Source of the DNA: Trichoderma breve
Lineage: Eukaryota; Ascomycota; Sordariomycetes; Hypocreales; Hypocreaceae
DNA: 64,000 nucleotides
Assembly: GCF_028502605.1 (NCBI RefSeq)
Contig: NC_079234.1
Location: 2,170,001-2,234,000, forward strand
Direction: 5' to 3'
The position numbers and the translations under genes are program-made. Shown here in pieces: positions 48,970-62,030 of this stretch; the first letter of the stretch is position 1; each line of letters starts with the position of its first letter. The notes under the pieces are model-generated. The model searched no databases and was not told the origin of the DNA. It saw only the letters and a list, made by a program, of their open reading frames with translations.

Positions 48970-51900
48970 CTAATCTAAGTTATTTTCTTCAAAATATTCA
49001 TTTTCAAGTTCTTTAAAATCCTTTATCCAGCTTTTTAATAATATTATTTCAGAAACTAGGTTCGGATTTAACCTATTCCTAGCCTTTGTTATAATATTAT
49101 TACTAATAGAAAATACACTTTCTATAGCAGCAGAAGTAGCAGGAATAGCTAAATAACGTCTTGCTAAAATAGATAAAATAGGAAATCTATTACAATTAGA
49201 CTTCCACCAGTCTAAAGGCTTATTCTATTAAAATAAATAATTAGTAAATAATAAAATAATAATAAAATAGTAAATAATAAAATAATAATAAAATAGTAAA
49301 TAATAAAATAATAAATAATAATATAATAATAAAATAGTAAATTATAATATAATAATAAAATAAATAACTTACATCTTCTGATATAGGATTTTCTTTTAAA
49401 TATAAAGATATTTTATTATTAATACTAGTATTAGTGCCTAAATAAAATTCCTTATTAGAATTAGATAAATTATTATTATTAGTATTTTTAATAACCCTAT
49501 TATAATTATAATCGTCAGCTAATTTATTAAAAGATAAATTAGCTGTATTAATATTATTAATTATATTAGGGCCATTAATTTTATCCCGTAATCTAAAATA
49601 ATAATATTAGTTAAATAATAAATATAAAATAATAAATAATAAATAAAATAATAAATAATAAATAAAATAATATATAATAAATAAAATAATATATAATAAA
49701 TAAAATAATATATAATAAATAAAATAATAAATAATAAATAATAAAAATAAATAATATATTTATTATATTCTATTTTTAATAAATGTAAAATAGAATTATT
49801 AATATTAGGGAAAAAGTATAATAAGCCTTTATTTTTAAAATGAATATTTTTAAATCGAGGATTTAAAAATAAACTATAAAAAAACGGCTTATAATAAATT
49901 AAACTAAAAGCAGTTATCTTCCTAGGAAAATACTTTTCTAATTTAGCAAGGCTAGATTTAATAGCTTTTGTATAAATCTAATAATAAGCAGCCTAATATA
50001 AATAAATTAGATATAAATAAATAACTAAATAATAAATAATTAAATAATTAAATAATTAAATAATAAATAATTAACTTACTAATTTATTATTATAAAGCTT
50101 TTTAGTATATTTTAAATATAATAATTCTAGCTTATTATTTATTTTATAAATATATAATAAGGCTATTGGAATTATTATATAAAATTAACTTTGCAATTTA
50201 ATAAAAGGCTTTAAAAAAATAAGAAATATAGTTCTTAATTTTTCTAAAGCTTCCTATTTAAAATCAGAAAAATATAACTATAAATAAATTAGCTTTATAA
50301 TATAAAATAATAAAATAATAAAATTATAATATAATAAAATAATATAATTATAAAAACATACCCTTTTAAATTCTTTATTAATTATATTATTATAATAATA
50401 TAATAAAGCTTCCTTTAAACTAATTGCAATATTAAGTATATAAAATATTAAATTCCAACGGATTGCGTTATCTATTAAAATTAATTAATTAATAAAGATA
50501 GATAAATAATAAATAATAAATAAATAAATAATAAAAAAATAAATAATAAATAAATAATAAATAATTACCTAAAGGAATTTTTTCCTTATTATAAAAAGCA
50601 GGAATTTTTTTATTTCTTTTAGCTTTTAATATCCCTTTACTTAATAAGTTACTAAGCTCTTAAGTATATTTAACTAATAAAATAATCCGCCGTAATTAAT
50701 AAATTAAATCTATAAAATAAATTAATTAATAAATTAATAAATAATATAATTATAATTATAATATAACTATAAATAAAAAAAACTTACTATTAAAAGATTT
50801 ATTATTTTCCTCTTTTTCTTCTTCTTCTTCTTCTTCTTCTTCTTCTTCTTCTTTATTATAATTATATAAGTTATTATTTATATAATTAAATAAAGATAAA
50901 TTAAAAGAAATAGAAGATATATAATCTTTTAGTATATCTTAGGCTATTAAATTAATAATATATACTATACATCTAATATTATTTATAAAGTCTTTATTAA
51001 TTACTTTTTTATAAGCTTTTTTAAAAGACTTTATAAATGTATTATTATTATAAGCATTATCCCGTATAATACTAAAATATATTAATTAGTTATATAAAAA
51101 ATAAATAATAATAATAATATAATAATAATAATAATAAAATAAATAATTACTTAAATAGATTATTTAAATCTAGTAAATAAGGAAAAGGTTCTAAAGCCTT
51201 TTTAAATTACTAAAATATATATATTCTAGTATAGCTTTTTAAAAGCTCTTTAAATCCTATAATTAAATTAGCTATTAAAATAATAATAATAATAAAATAA
51301 TAATAATAAAATAATAAAAATAAAATAATAAAAATAAAATAAATACCTATAAGCTTATATTTTAATTTAAATTCCTTATTAATAAAAATAAAGACTATTC
51401 CTAGATAGGAATTTTGGTTATTTAAAGTCTAAATATCAAAGGTTATAGAAAAAGTGCTATTAGACTTTAAATTAACTTTAATATATAAATTTAAATCTAA
51501 TAAAGCCTTATTATAATTATTATTTAATATTTCATAAATATTAGTTTAATTAATTATAATATAGTTATTAATAAAAATATAGTTAGTTATTTAATTATAA
51601 ATAATAATAGTATAAATAATAAAATAAAATAGATAATAAAATAAATAATAATAAAATAATAAAATAAATAATAATAAAATAATAAAATAGATAATAATAA
51701 AATAATAGAATAAATAATAATAAAATAATAAAATAAATAATAATAAAATAATAAAATAAATAATAATAAAATAATAAAATAAAATAATAAAATAGATAAT
51801 AATAAAATAATAAAATAATAAAATAAATAATAATAAAATAATAACTTACTTATTATAAAAAAATAAAAGGCTATTAAATAAATTTAAAGATATAACATTA

Positions 51901-52897
51901 AAAGAGATATTATTTTCAATTAAAAAAACTAATATCTTATGCAAAGCTTTATCTTTATTAAATTCATTATTAATAACCTTTAACTTTTTATTTTACATAT
52001 TTAAATTAAATAAAGAGTCATACGTTAAAGGTATAACATCAGCTTCTAAAAGTAAATTATTAATAATCAAATTATAATAGCCAGTTATAAAAAGTTATTA
52101 AGTAAATTATTAATTAATAAAATTAATTAACCCATCTAGCTTTAAGTTACTAAATATCCCAACTAGTTATTATAATTATAATATTATTATTATTATAACT
52201 TATATATAATAAAATAATTATAATTATTTATAATTAAATTATTATATTTATATTATAATAATAAAAATATTATAATTATAATAAAACTAGAAGTTCTATT
52301 AAATTAATTAAAAGAATAAAATAATAACTTACTTCTTTTTCTAATCTTTTCAGATTCCTTATTATAAGCTATAAGAAGGTGTTTTAATTGGTAGTAACGG
52401 GCTAAATTCAATAATTTAAAGCCTTTTAGTTAATAAATAGCTTTAAATTTACAACTAGTAATTAATTAATAAAATAAATAATAAGATAATAATAAAATAA
52501 TAATAAAATAAATAATAAAATAATAATAAAATAAATAATAAAATAATAATAAAATAAATAATAAGATAATAATAAAATAAATAACTAACGTTGTACAGTA
52601 TATTTCTATTTCCCAATCTTTTCCTAATTTAATAGGTAATAATTCCCATATAAATAGGTTATTTTAAAAAATATAAATTTTCAAATCCTTATTTTCTTCT
52701 AATTTAAATTCAGGCTTATTATAAATAAAATCGCTAGTTATACTAGCTTTATCATCTATAATAAACGAATTTAAATATAAAAAAAAATCAGAATTAAGGT
52801 TATTATAAATAAGTAGTAGTTCCAAATTTAAATCAGTAGCTTCATAAACTTCTTCTTTAAAATCGTTAATTTCTTCATATTCATAATCAAAATCTAT
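48970..52897 (-). pseudogene. hAT transposase, copy E3
   Basis: Begins at ATA 52895-52897 (ATG lost) and stops at TAG 48970-48972. Exons in order encode an acidic N-terminus, a BED zinc finger (52620-52320), and the block starting EADV (about 52060). The DDE-fold block with FDIWT-like sequence and the SYLGI motif follows near 51440-51400. After it come the conserved block ending INLIA before a long Glu run (TTC on + strand, 50817-50853), the TRWN motif near 50460, and the C-terminal dimerisation domain (DWWKSN, FPILSILARRYLAIPATSAA, 49210-49100). The donor and acceptor of the last intron are intact, unlike E4. In-frame TAA/TAG at former Trp and Gln codons make it inactive as read. Introns are ATT/ATTTT microsatellites. 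Confidence 0.85.
51600..51845. repeat. Minisatellite in an E3 transposase intron
   Basis: Irregular array of AAATAATAATAAAATAATAA-type units filling one intron; the same intron in E0, E2 and E4 holds arrays of different length. Confidence 0.8.
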
Positions 52898-53279
52898 TAT
52901 AAAGAAGTATTATTATAATAAAAAAACTATTATTATAATAAATAGAAATAAAAAAAACTATAAAGGAAAACGGTTAATTATATAAATAATTTAATCTTAT
53001 AATAATTAATAATAAATTATATAATAAAAATAAATCAGACTATAAGTCATATAATAAATTATATAATAAAAATAAGTTAAACTATAAGTCATATAATAAA
53101 TTATATAATAAAATAAATCAAACTATAAGTCATATAATAAAAATAAATTATTTAATAAATCATACAATAAATTATATAATTTATTTTTATTATATATAAC
53201 TTTATATTTTTATAATTTATTATATTTTTATTATATAACTTATCGTATAATTATTATACAATAAATCATACGATAAACT

Positions 53280-53900
53280 ATATTATATATTTACTATAGA
53301 TTTATAATATTTATTATTTATATTTTATAATAGTATTTTTATTATTATTATATAAGCTATAATAAAGGAAATATTTTAATAGTAAATTTTATTTTATATA
53401 AAAACGTTCTTTTAGCTTTAAATAATACTTAAAATTTTACTATTTAAATTATAGCTTTATTATAGCTTATATAATAAAAATAAAAATATTATTATAAAAT
53501 ATAAATAATAATTATTATAATATAATAGGTTAGGTTTATATATCTTATAGCTATAATTAATTATTTTAATAGTAAATATTTTTATAATATAAAAGTGTTA
53601 TTTTAAGTTTAAATAATACTTAAAATTTTATTATTTAAATTATAGCTTTATTATAGCTTATATAATAAAAATAAAAATAGTTTTATAAAATATAAATAAT
53701 TATTAATATAATATAGTAAATTAGGTATATAAAGCTTATAACTATAATTAATTATTTTAATAGTAAAATTTTTTATAATATAAAAGTATTATTTTAGGTT
53801 TAAATAATATTTAAAATTTTACTATTTAAATTACAGCTTTATTATAGCTATTATAATAAAAATAAAAATAGCTTTATAAAATATAAATAATAAATATTAT
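53280..53900 (+). repeat. Subterminal tandem units, B side of E3
   Basis: Three units of about 185 bp, in the orientation opposite to those at 48350-48860, so the element carries long inverted subterminal arrays in addition to its short termini. Confidence 0.7.
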
Positions 53901-53959
53901 TATTTTATATTTTAATATAATATAATTACTATATATAATTTAAATAAAAAAATAGTATA

Positions 53960-54165
53960 TTTTTAACTAATGAAATTAGTAATAAATTTAGTAACGATTC
54001 GTTAACGAATATAATTCGTTATTCGTTAATGAATAACGAAAAAAAATTCGTTTCGTTAGTTAGCTGAAGAAAACGAACGAAATTCGTTATTCGTTAATGA
54101 ATAACGAAGAGTTATTCGTTAACGAAATGAATAACGAATAACTACTAACGAATTTGGCAACCCTG
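53960..54165 (-). repeat. hAT terminal/subterminal array, B end of E3
   Basis: Ends with the reverse complement of CAGGGTTGCCAAATTCGTTA. Several AACGAA motifs have become AATGAA on the + strand compared with E4. Confidence 0.82.
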
Positions 54166-54173
54166 ATTATATA

Positions 54174-55042
54174 TAAGTTATAATAATTAATATTATAATT
54201 ATAGTAATTAGTTAGGATATTTAGTAACTTAAAGCTATTTAGGTTAATTAATTTTATTATTTAATAATTTACTTAATAACCTTTTATAACTAGGCTTTTA
54301 TAATTGTTATTAATAACTTACTTTTAGAAGCCGATATTATACCTTTAACCTATAACTTTTTATTTAATTTAAATATATAAAATAAAAAGTTAAAGGTTAT
54401 TAATAACGAATTTAATAAAGATAAAGCTTTATATAAGATATTAGTTTTTTTAATTGAAAATAATATCTTTTTTAATACTATTTCTTTAAATTTGTTTAAT
54501 AACCTTTTATCTTTTTATAATCCGTAAGTTATTTATTATTATTATTTATTATTATTATTTTACTATTATTATTATTTATTATTAAATAACTAATTATATT
54601 TATTAATAACTATATTATAATTAATCGAACTAATATTTGTGAAATATTAAACGATAATTATAATAAGGCTTTATTAAATTTAAATTTATATATTAAATCT
54701 AATTTAAAGTCTAATGGCACTTTTTCTATAACCTTTAATATTTAGACTTTAAATAACTAAAATTCCTATCTAGGAATAGTCCTTATTTTTATTAATAAGG
54801 AATTTAAATTAAAATATAAGCTTATAGGTATTTATTTTATTATTTTATTTTTATTATTCTAATAGCTAATTTAATTATAGGATTTAAAGAGCTTTTAGAA
54901 AGCTATACCGGAATTTATATATTTCAGCAATTTAAAAAGGCTTTAGAACCTTTTCCTTATTTACTAGAATTAAATAATCTATTTAGGTATTTATTTATTT
55001 TATTATTATTTTATTATTATTATTATTTTACTATTATTATTA

Positions 55043-55073
<31 letters not shown>

Positions 55074-55767
55074 TTATTATTATTATTATTTATATTTTTA
55101 TAAAGCTAATTTATTTATTTTAGTATTATGCGGGATAATGCCTATAATAATAATATATTTATAGAGTCTTTTAAAGAAGCTTATAAAAAAGCTAATAATA
55201 AAGACTTTATAAATAATATTAGATATATAGCATATATTATTAATTTAATAGCCTAAGATATATTAAAAGATTATATATCTTCTATTTCTTCTAATTTATC
55301 TTTATCTAATTATATAAATAATAACTTATATAATTATAATAAAGAAGAAGAAGAAGAAGAAGAAGAAGAAGAAGAAGAGGAAAATAATAATAATTCTTCT
55401 AATAGTAAGTTTTCTTTATTTATAATATAATTTATTTATAATTATATTATTTATTTATTAATTTATTTAATAGATTTAATTCATCGATTACGTCGAATTA
55501 TTTCATTAGTTAAATATACCCAAGAGCTTAGTAACTTATTAAGTGAAGGGATATTAAAAGCTAAAAGAGATAAAAAAATTCCTGCTTCTTATAATAAAGA
55601 AAAAATTCCTTTAGGTAATTATTTATTTATTATTTATTATTTATTATTTATCTATCTTTATTAATTAATTTATTTTAATAGATAATGCAACCCGTTGGAA
55701 TTCAACATTTTATATGCTTGATATTTCAATTAGTTTAAAAGAAGCTTTATTATATTATTATAATAAT
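54174..55767 (+). pseudogene. hAT transposase, copy E2, segment 2 (catalytic middle part)
   Basis: Resumes E2 after E3. Exons encode the EADI...KVINNEFNK block (about 54330-54525) and the block before the SYLGI motif (about 54600-54830, with a TAA at a Gln position just before NSYLGI). Then come the short exon ending EPFPYLLELNNLFR, the NNIRYIAYIINLIA block with Glu run (55341-55380), and the exon RLRRIISLVKYTQELSN (about 55488-55613). The last is the TRWN exon, with CCCGTTGGAATTC at 55690-55703, cut at 55767 by E4. Confidence 0.8.
55341..55380 (+). repeat. GAA/GAG run encoding poly-glutamate in E2 transposase
   Basis: About 13 successive Glu codons just after NYINNNLYNYN. The same place has about 17 in E4 and a short Lys/Glu mixture in E0. 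Confidence 0.8.
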
Positions 55768-55975
55768 CAGGGTTGCCAAATTCGTTAGTAGTTATTCGTT
55801 ATTCGTTTCGTTAACGAATAACTCTTTGTTATTCGTTAACGAATAACGAATTTCGTTTGTTTTCTTTAGCTAATTAACGAAACGAATTTTTTTTCGTTAT
55901 TCGTTAATGAATAATGAATTATATTTGTTAACGAATCATTACTAAATTTGTTATTAATTTCGTTAGTTAAAAATA
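55768..55975 (+). repeat. hAT terminal/subterminal array, B end of E4
   Basis: CAGGGTTGCCAAATTCGTTA start and repeated TTATTCGTTAACGAATAACG motifs, a few changed to TTTGTTA or AATGAA. Confidence 0.82.
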
Positions 55976-56034
55976 TACTATTTTTTTATTTAAATTATAT
56001 ATAGTAATTATATTATATTAAAATATAAAATAAT

Positions 56035-56640
56035 AATATTTATTATTTATATTTTATAAAGCTATTTTTATTTTTATTATAATAGCTATAATAAAGCTGT
56101 AATTTAAATAGTAAAATTTTAAATATTATTTAAACCTAAAATAATACTTTTATATTATAAAAAATTTTACTATTAAAATAATTAATTATAGTTATAAGCT
56201 TTATATACCTAATTTACTATATTATATTAATAATTATTTATATTTTATAAAACTATTTTTATTTTTATTATATAAGCTATAATAAAGCTATAATTTAAAT
56301 AATAAAATTTTAAGTATTATTTAAACTTAAAATAATACTTTTACATTATAAAAATATTTACTATTAAAATAATTAATTATAGCTATAAGATATATAAACT
56401 TAACCTATTATATTATAATAATTATTATTTATATTTTATAATAATATTTTTATTTTTATTATATAAGCTATAATAAAGCTATAATTTAAATAGTAAAATT
56501 TTAAGTATTATTTAAAGCTAAAAGAACGCTTTTATATAAAATAAAATTTACTATTAAAATATTTCCTTTATTATAGCTTATATAATAATAATAAAAATAC
56601 TATTATAAAATATAAATAATAAATATTATAAATCTATAGT
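56035..56640 (+). repeat. Subterminal tandem units, B side of E4
   Basis: Three units (about 56041, 56232 and 56420 onwards), each starting TTATTTATATTTTATAA and containing GCTATAATAAAGCTATAATT. E2 has only one such unit on this side. Confidence 0.7.
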
Positions 56641-58084
56641 AAATATATAATATAGTTTATTGTATAATTTATTATATAATAATTATACAATAAGTTATAT
56701 AATAAAAATATAATAAATTATAAAAATATAAAGTTATATATAATAAAAATAAATTATATAATTTATTATATAATTTATTAGATAATTTATTTTTATTATA
56801 TAACTTATAGTTTAATTTATTTTATTATATGATTTATTGTATGACTTATAGTCTAACTTATTTTTATTATATAATTTATTATATAACCTATAGTCTGATT
56901 TATTTTTATTATATGATTTATTATTAATTATTATAAGATTAAATTATCTATATAATTGACTATTTTCCTTTATAGTTTTTTTTATTTTTATTTATTATAA
57001 TAATAGTTTTTTTATTATAATAATACTTCTTTATAATAGATTCTAATTATAAATATAAAGAAATTAACGATTTTAAAGAAGAAGCTTATAAAGCTACTAA
57101 TTTAAATTCGGAACTACTACTTATTTATAATAACCTTAATTCTGATCCTTTTTTACATTTAAATTCGTCTATTATAGATAATAAAGCTAGTATAACTAGC
57201 GATTTTATTTATAATAAGCCTGAATTTAAATTAGAAGAAAATAAGGATTTAAAAATTTATATTTTTTAAAATAACCTATTTATATAGGAATTATTACCTA
57301 TTAAATTAGGAAAAGATCGGGAAATAGAAATACGCTGCACAACGTTAGTTATTTATTTTATTATTATCTTATTATTTATTTTATTATTATCTTATTATTT
57401 ATTTTATTATTATTTTATTATTTATTTTATTATTATTTTATTATTATCTTATTATTTATTTTATTAATTAATTACTAATTGTAAATTTAAAGCTATTTAT
57501 TAACTAAAAGGCTTTAAATCATCGAATCTAGCCCATCACTACTAATTAAAACACCCCCTTATAGCTTATAATAAGGAATCTGAAAAGATTAGAAAAAGAA
57601 GTAAGTTATTATTTTATTCTTTTAATTAATTTAATAGAACTTCTAGTTTTATTATAATTATAATATTTTTATTATTATAATATAAATATAATAATTTAAT
57701 TATAAATAATTATAATTATTTTATTATATATAAGTTATAATAATAATAATATTATAATTATAATAACTAGTCGGGACATTTAGCAACTTAAAGCTAGATG
57801 GGTTAATTAATTTTATTAATTAATAATTTACTTAATAACTCTTTATAACTGGCTATTATAATTTAATTATTAATAACTTACTTTTAGAAGCCGATGTTAC
57901 ACCTTTAACGTATAACTCTTTATTTAATTTAAATATGCAAAATAAAAAGTTAAAGGTTATTAATAACGAATTTAATAAAGATAAAGCTTTGCATAAGATA
58001 TTAGTTTTTTTAATTAAAAATAATATCTTTTTTAATGCTATATCTTCAAATTCATTTAATAGCCTTTTATCTTTTTATAATAAG

Positions 58085-58330
58085 TAAGTTATTATTTTAT
58101 TATTATTTATTTTATTATTTTATTATTTTATTATTATCTATTCTATTATTTTATTTTATTATTTTATTATTATTTATTTTATTATTTTATTATTATTTAT
58201 TTTATTATTTTATTATTATTTATTCTATTATTTTATTATTATCTATTTTATTATTTTATTATTATTTATTTTATTATTTTATTATTATTTATTTTATTAT
58301 TTATTTTATTTTATTATTTATGCTATTATT
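58085..58330 (+). repeat. Minisatellite in an E4 transposase intron
   Basis: Array of TTATTTTATTATTTTATTAT-like units of about 19-24 bases. The open frame across it (YYLFYYFI repeats) is a repeat artefact. Confidence 0.85.
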
Positions 58331-59106
58331 ATTTATAATTAAATAACTAACTATATTTTTATTAGTAACTATATTATAATTAATTGAATTAATATTTGTG
58401 AAATATTAAATGATAATTATAATAAGGCTTTATTAGATTTAAATTTGTATATTAAAGCTAATTTAAAGTTTAATGGCACTTTTTCTATAACCTTTGATAT
58501 TTGGACTTTAAATAACTAAAATTCCTATCTAGGAATAGTCTTTATTTTTATTAATAAGGAATTTGAATTAAAATATAAGCTTATAGGTATTTATTTTATT
58601 TTTATTATTTTATTTTTATTATTTTATTATTATTATTTTATTTTTATTATTTTATTATTATTATTTTATTATTATTATTATTTTAATAGCTAATTTAATT
58701 ATAGGATTTAAAGAGCTTTTAGAAAGCTATACTGGAATATATATATTTCAGCAATTTAAAAAGGCTTTAGAACCTTTTCCTTATTTACTAGATTTAAATA
58801 ATCTATTTAGGTAATTATTTATTTTATTATTATTATTATTATATTATTATTATTATTTATTTTTTATATAACTAATTAATATATTTTAGTATTACATGGG
58901 ATAATGCTTATAATAATAATACATTTATAGAGTCTTTTAAAGAAGCTTATAAAAAAGTAACTAATAAAGACTTTATAAATGATATTAGATGTATAGCATA
59001 TATTATTAATTTAATAGCCTAAGATATACTAAAAGATTATATATCTTCTATTTCTTCTAATTTATCTTTATTTAATTATATAAATAATAACTTATATAAT
59101 TATAAT

Positions 59107-59153
59107 GAAGAAGAAGAAGAAGAAGAAGAAGAAGAAGAAGAAGAAGAAGAGGA
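59107..59153 (+). repeat. GAA/GAG run encoding poly-glutamate in E4 transposase
   Basis: Uninterrupted run of Glu codons following NNLYNYN, longer than in E2 and E0, in the spacer between two conserved hAT blocks. Confidence 0.8.
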
Positions 59154-61124
59154 AAATAATAAATCTTTTAATAGTAAGTTTTTTTTATTTATAGTTATAT
59201 TATAATTATAATTATATTATTTATTAATTTATTAATTAATTTATTTTATAGATTTAATTTATTGATTACGGCGGATTATTTCATTAGTTAAATATACTTA
59301 AGAGCTTAGTAACTTATTAAGTAAAGGGATATTAAAAGCTAAAAGAGATAAAAAAATTCCTGCTTCTTATAATAAGGAAAAAATTCCTTTAGGTAATTAT
59401 TTATTATTTATTTATTATTCGTTTTTTTATTATTTATTTATTTATTATTTATTATTTATCTATTTTTATTAATTAATTAATTTTAATAGATAACGTAACC
59501 CGTTGGAATTTAATATTTTATATACTTAATATTGCAATTAGTTTAAAGGAAGCTTTATTATATTATTATAATAATACAATTAATAAAGAATTTAAAAGGG
59601 TATATTTTTATAATTATATTATTTTATTATATTATAATTTTATTATTTTATTATTTTATATTATAAAGCTAATTTATTTATAGTTATATTTTTCTGATTT
59701 TAAATAGGAAGCTTTAGAAGAATTAAGAACTATATTTCTTATTTTTTTAAAGCCTTTTATTAAATTGCAAGGTTAATTTTATATAACAATTCCAATAGCC
59801 TTATTATATATTTATAAAATAAATAATAAGCTAGAATTATTATATTTAAAATATACTAAAAAGCTTTATAATAATAAATTAGTAAGTTAATTATTTATTA
59901 TTTAATTATTTAATTATTTAATTATTTATTATTTAGTTATTTATTTATATTTAATTTATTTATATTAGGCTGTTTATTATTAGATTTATGCAAAAGCTAT
60001 TAAATCTGGCCTTACTAAATTAGAAAAGTATTTTCCTAGGAAGATAACTGCTTTTAGTTTAATTTATTATAAGCTGTTTTTTTATAGTTTATTTTTAGAT
60101 CCTTGATTTAAAAATATTTATTTTAAAAATAAAGGCTTATTATACTTTTTCCCTAATATTAATAATTCTATTTTATATTTATTAAAAATAGAATATAATA
60201 AGTATATTATTTATTTTTATTATTTATTATTTATTATTTTATTTATTATATATTATTTTATTTATTATATATTATTTTATTTATTATATATTATTTTATT
60301 TATTATTTATTATTTTATTTATTATTTATTATTTTATATTTATTATTTAACTAATATTATTATTTTAGATTACGGGATAAAGTTAATAGCCCTAATATAA
60401 TTAATAATATTAATACAGCTAATTTATCTTTTAATAAATTAGCTGACGATTATAATTATAATAAGGTTATTGAAAATACTAATAATAATAATTTATCTAA
60501 TTCTAATAAGGAATTTTATTTAGGCACTAATACTAGTATTAATAATAAAATATCTTTATATTTAAAAGAAAATCCTATATCAGAAGATATAAGTTATTTA
60601 TTTTATTATTATATTATAATTTACTATTTTATTATTATATTATTATTTATTATTTTATTATTTACTATTTTATTATTATTTTATTATTTACTATTTTATT
60701 ATTATTTTATTATTTACTAATTATTTATTTTAATAAAATAAGCCTTTAGACTGGTGGAAGTCTAATTATAATAGATTTCCTATTTTATCTATTTTAGCAA
60801 GACGTTATTTAGCTATTCCTACTACTTCTGCTGCTATAGAAAGTATATTTTCTATTAGTAATAATATTATAACAAAGGCTAGGAATAGGTTAAATCCGAA
60901 CCTAGTTTCTGAAATAATATTATTAAAAAGCTGGATAAAGGATTTTAAAGAACTTGAAAATGAATATTTTGAAGAAAATAACTTAGATTAGCTTATGTAA
61001 TTATTTTATTTATATAGTTTTTTTATTTATTTAATAAATGTTATTTTATTATAAAATAGGAATTTTTTTATAGTGTAATTATAAAGATATAATTATTAAA
61101 AAGTAAAAAAAACGTAAAGCGTTC

Positions 61125-61625
61125 TTTTAGATTAAAATAATAATAAAAATCTTATAATTTAAATTATAACTTTATTATAGCTTATATAATAAAAATAAAA
61201 ATACTATTATAAAATATAAATAATAAATATTAATGTTTTATTTATAAAGTATATATAGCTTATAAGTTAAATTAGTTATTTTAATAGTAAGTTTTTTTAT
61301 AATATAAAAGCGTTCTTTTAAGTCTAAATAGCACTAAAAATTTTACTATTTAAATTATAGCTTTATTATAGCTATTATAATAAAAATAAAGCTAGTTTTA
61401 TAAAATATAAATAGTAATTATTATAATATACTAGGTTAGGTTTACAAAGCTTATAACTATAATTAGCTATTTTAATAGTAAATATTTTTATAATGTAAAA
61501 GTGTTATATTAGGTCTAAATAATACTTAAAATTTTACTATTTAAATTATAGCTTTATTATAGCTATTATAATAAAAATAAAAATACTATTATAAAATATA
61601 AATAATAAATATTATTATATTATAT
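61125..61625 (-). repeat. Subterminal tandem units, A side of E4
   Basis: Three units in inverted orientation relative to 56035-56640, matching 48350-48860 of E3. Confidence 0.7.
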
Positions 61626-61654
61626 TTAATTTAAATAATAAAATAGTATTTTTT

Positions 61655-61845
61655 TATTAACGAATTTAGTAACGAATTTAGTAACGATTCGTTATTCGTT
61701 ATTCGTTAACGAATAACGAATTTTATTCGTTTCGTTTTCTTCAACTAACTAACGAAACGAAGATTCGTTAACGAATAACGAAAGAAATTCGTTTCGTTTT
61801 CTTCAAGGCACTAACGAAACGAATCGTCACTAATTGGCAACCCTG
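61655..61845 (-). repeat. hAT terminal/subterminal array, A end of E4
   Basis: Ends GTCACTAATTGGCAACCCTG; contains ATTCGTTAACGAATAACGAA and CGTTTCGTTTTCTTCAA motifs with little mutation. Confidence 0.85.
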
Positions 61846-61889
61846 ATAATAATATAATTAATAAAGAATTTAAAAAGGTAGGTTTTTAT

Positions 61890-62030
61890 TATTTATTATT
61901 TTATTATTTTATTTATTATTATTTTATTATTTTATTTATTATTATTTTATTATTTTATTTATTATTATTTTATTATTTTATTTATTATTATTTTATTATT
62001 TTATTTATTATTATTTTATTATTATATTAT
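61890..62030 (+). repeat. 23-bp minisatellite in an E2 transposase intron
   Basis: Five to six units of the type TTTATTATTATTTTATTATT occupy most of the intron. Confidence 0.85.

Larger units (their letters stand above)
48116..54165 (-). mobile_element. hAT element copy E3, full length
   Basis: A terminus at 48116, B terminus ending at 54165 (6050 bp). Perfect 8-bp duplication ATTATATA (48108-48115 and 54166-54173). The uninterrupted target is visible in E4 near 57720-57730. A-end and B-end non-coding lengths (854 and 1268 bp) equal those of E4, so the two are close sister copies. Confidence 0.95.
57036..60991 (+). pseudogene. hAT transposase, copy E4 (best exon map)
   Basis: Exons as read: 57036-57343, about 57478-57600, 57888-58083, about 58360-58586, 58705-58810, 58890-59173, 59252-59392, 59490-59599, 59708-59881, 59969-60201, 60369-60588 and 60737-60991. 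A small additional exon is possible between 57600 and 57888. In order they encode an acidic N-terminus, BED finger (Cys pair, then HHY-stop-LKH), FDIWTLNN...SYLGI, RCIAYIINLIA, a Glu run, RWNLIFYIL, SLFLDP, then DWWKSN with the SAAIES dimerisation core. It ends at TAG 60989-60991. Start is ATA, not ATG. Stops replace Trp (57271 region) and Gln codons. The last intron has lost both splice sites relative to E2/E3 (GT to AT at 60589, AG to AA at 60735-60736). hAT transposases cut and paste DNA with 8-bp duplications, which the flanks show. Inactive as read. Confidence 0.85.
55768..61845 (+). mobile_element. hAT element copy E4, full length
   Basis: B terminus at 55768, A terminus ending at 61845 (6078 bp). 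Perfect 8-bp duplication ATAATAAT (55760-55767 and 61846-61853). Inserted into the TRWN exon of the E2 transposase. Same layout as E3 in the opposite orientation. Confidence 0.95.

Noticed and set aside
58035..58346. 103-codon frame rich in Leu/Phe/Tyr
   Set aside because: Runs out of a transposase exon in the wrong frame into a minisatellite intron.
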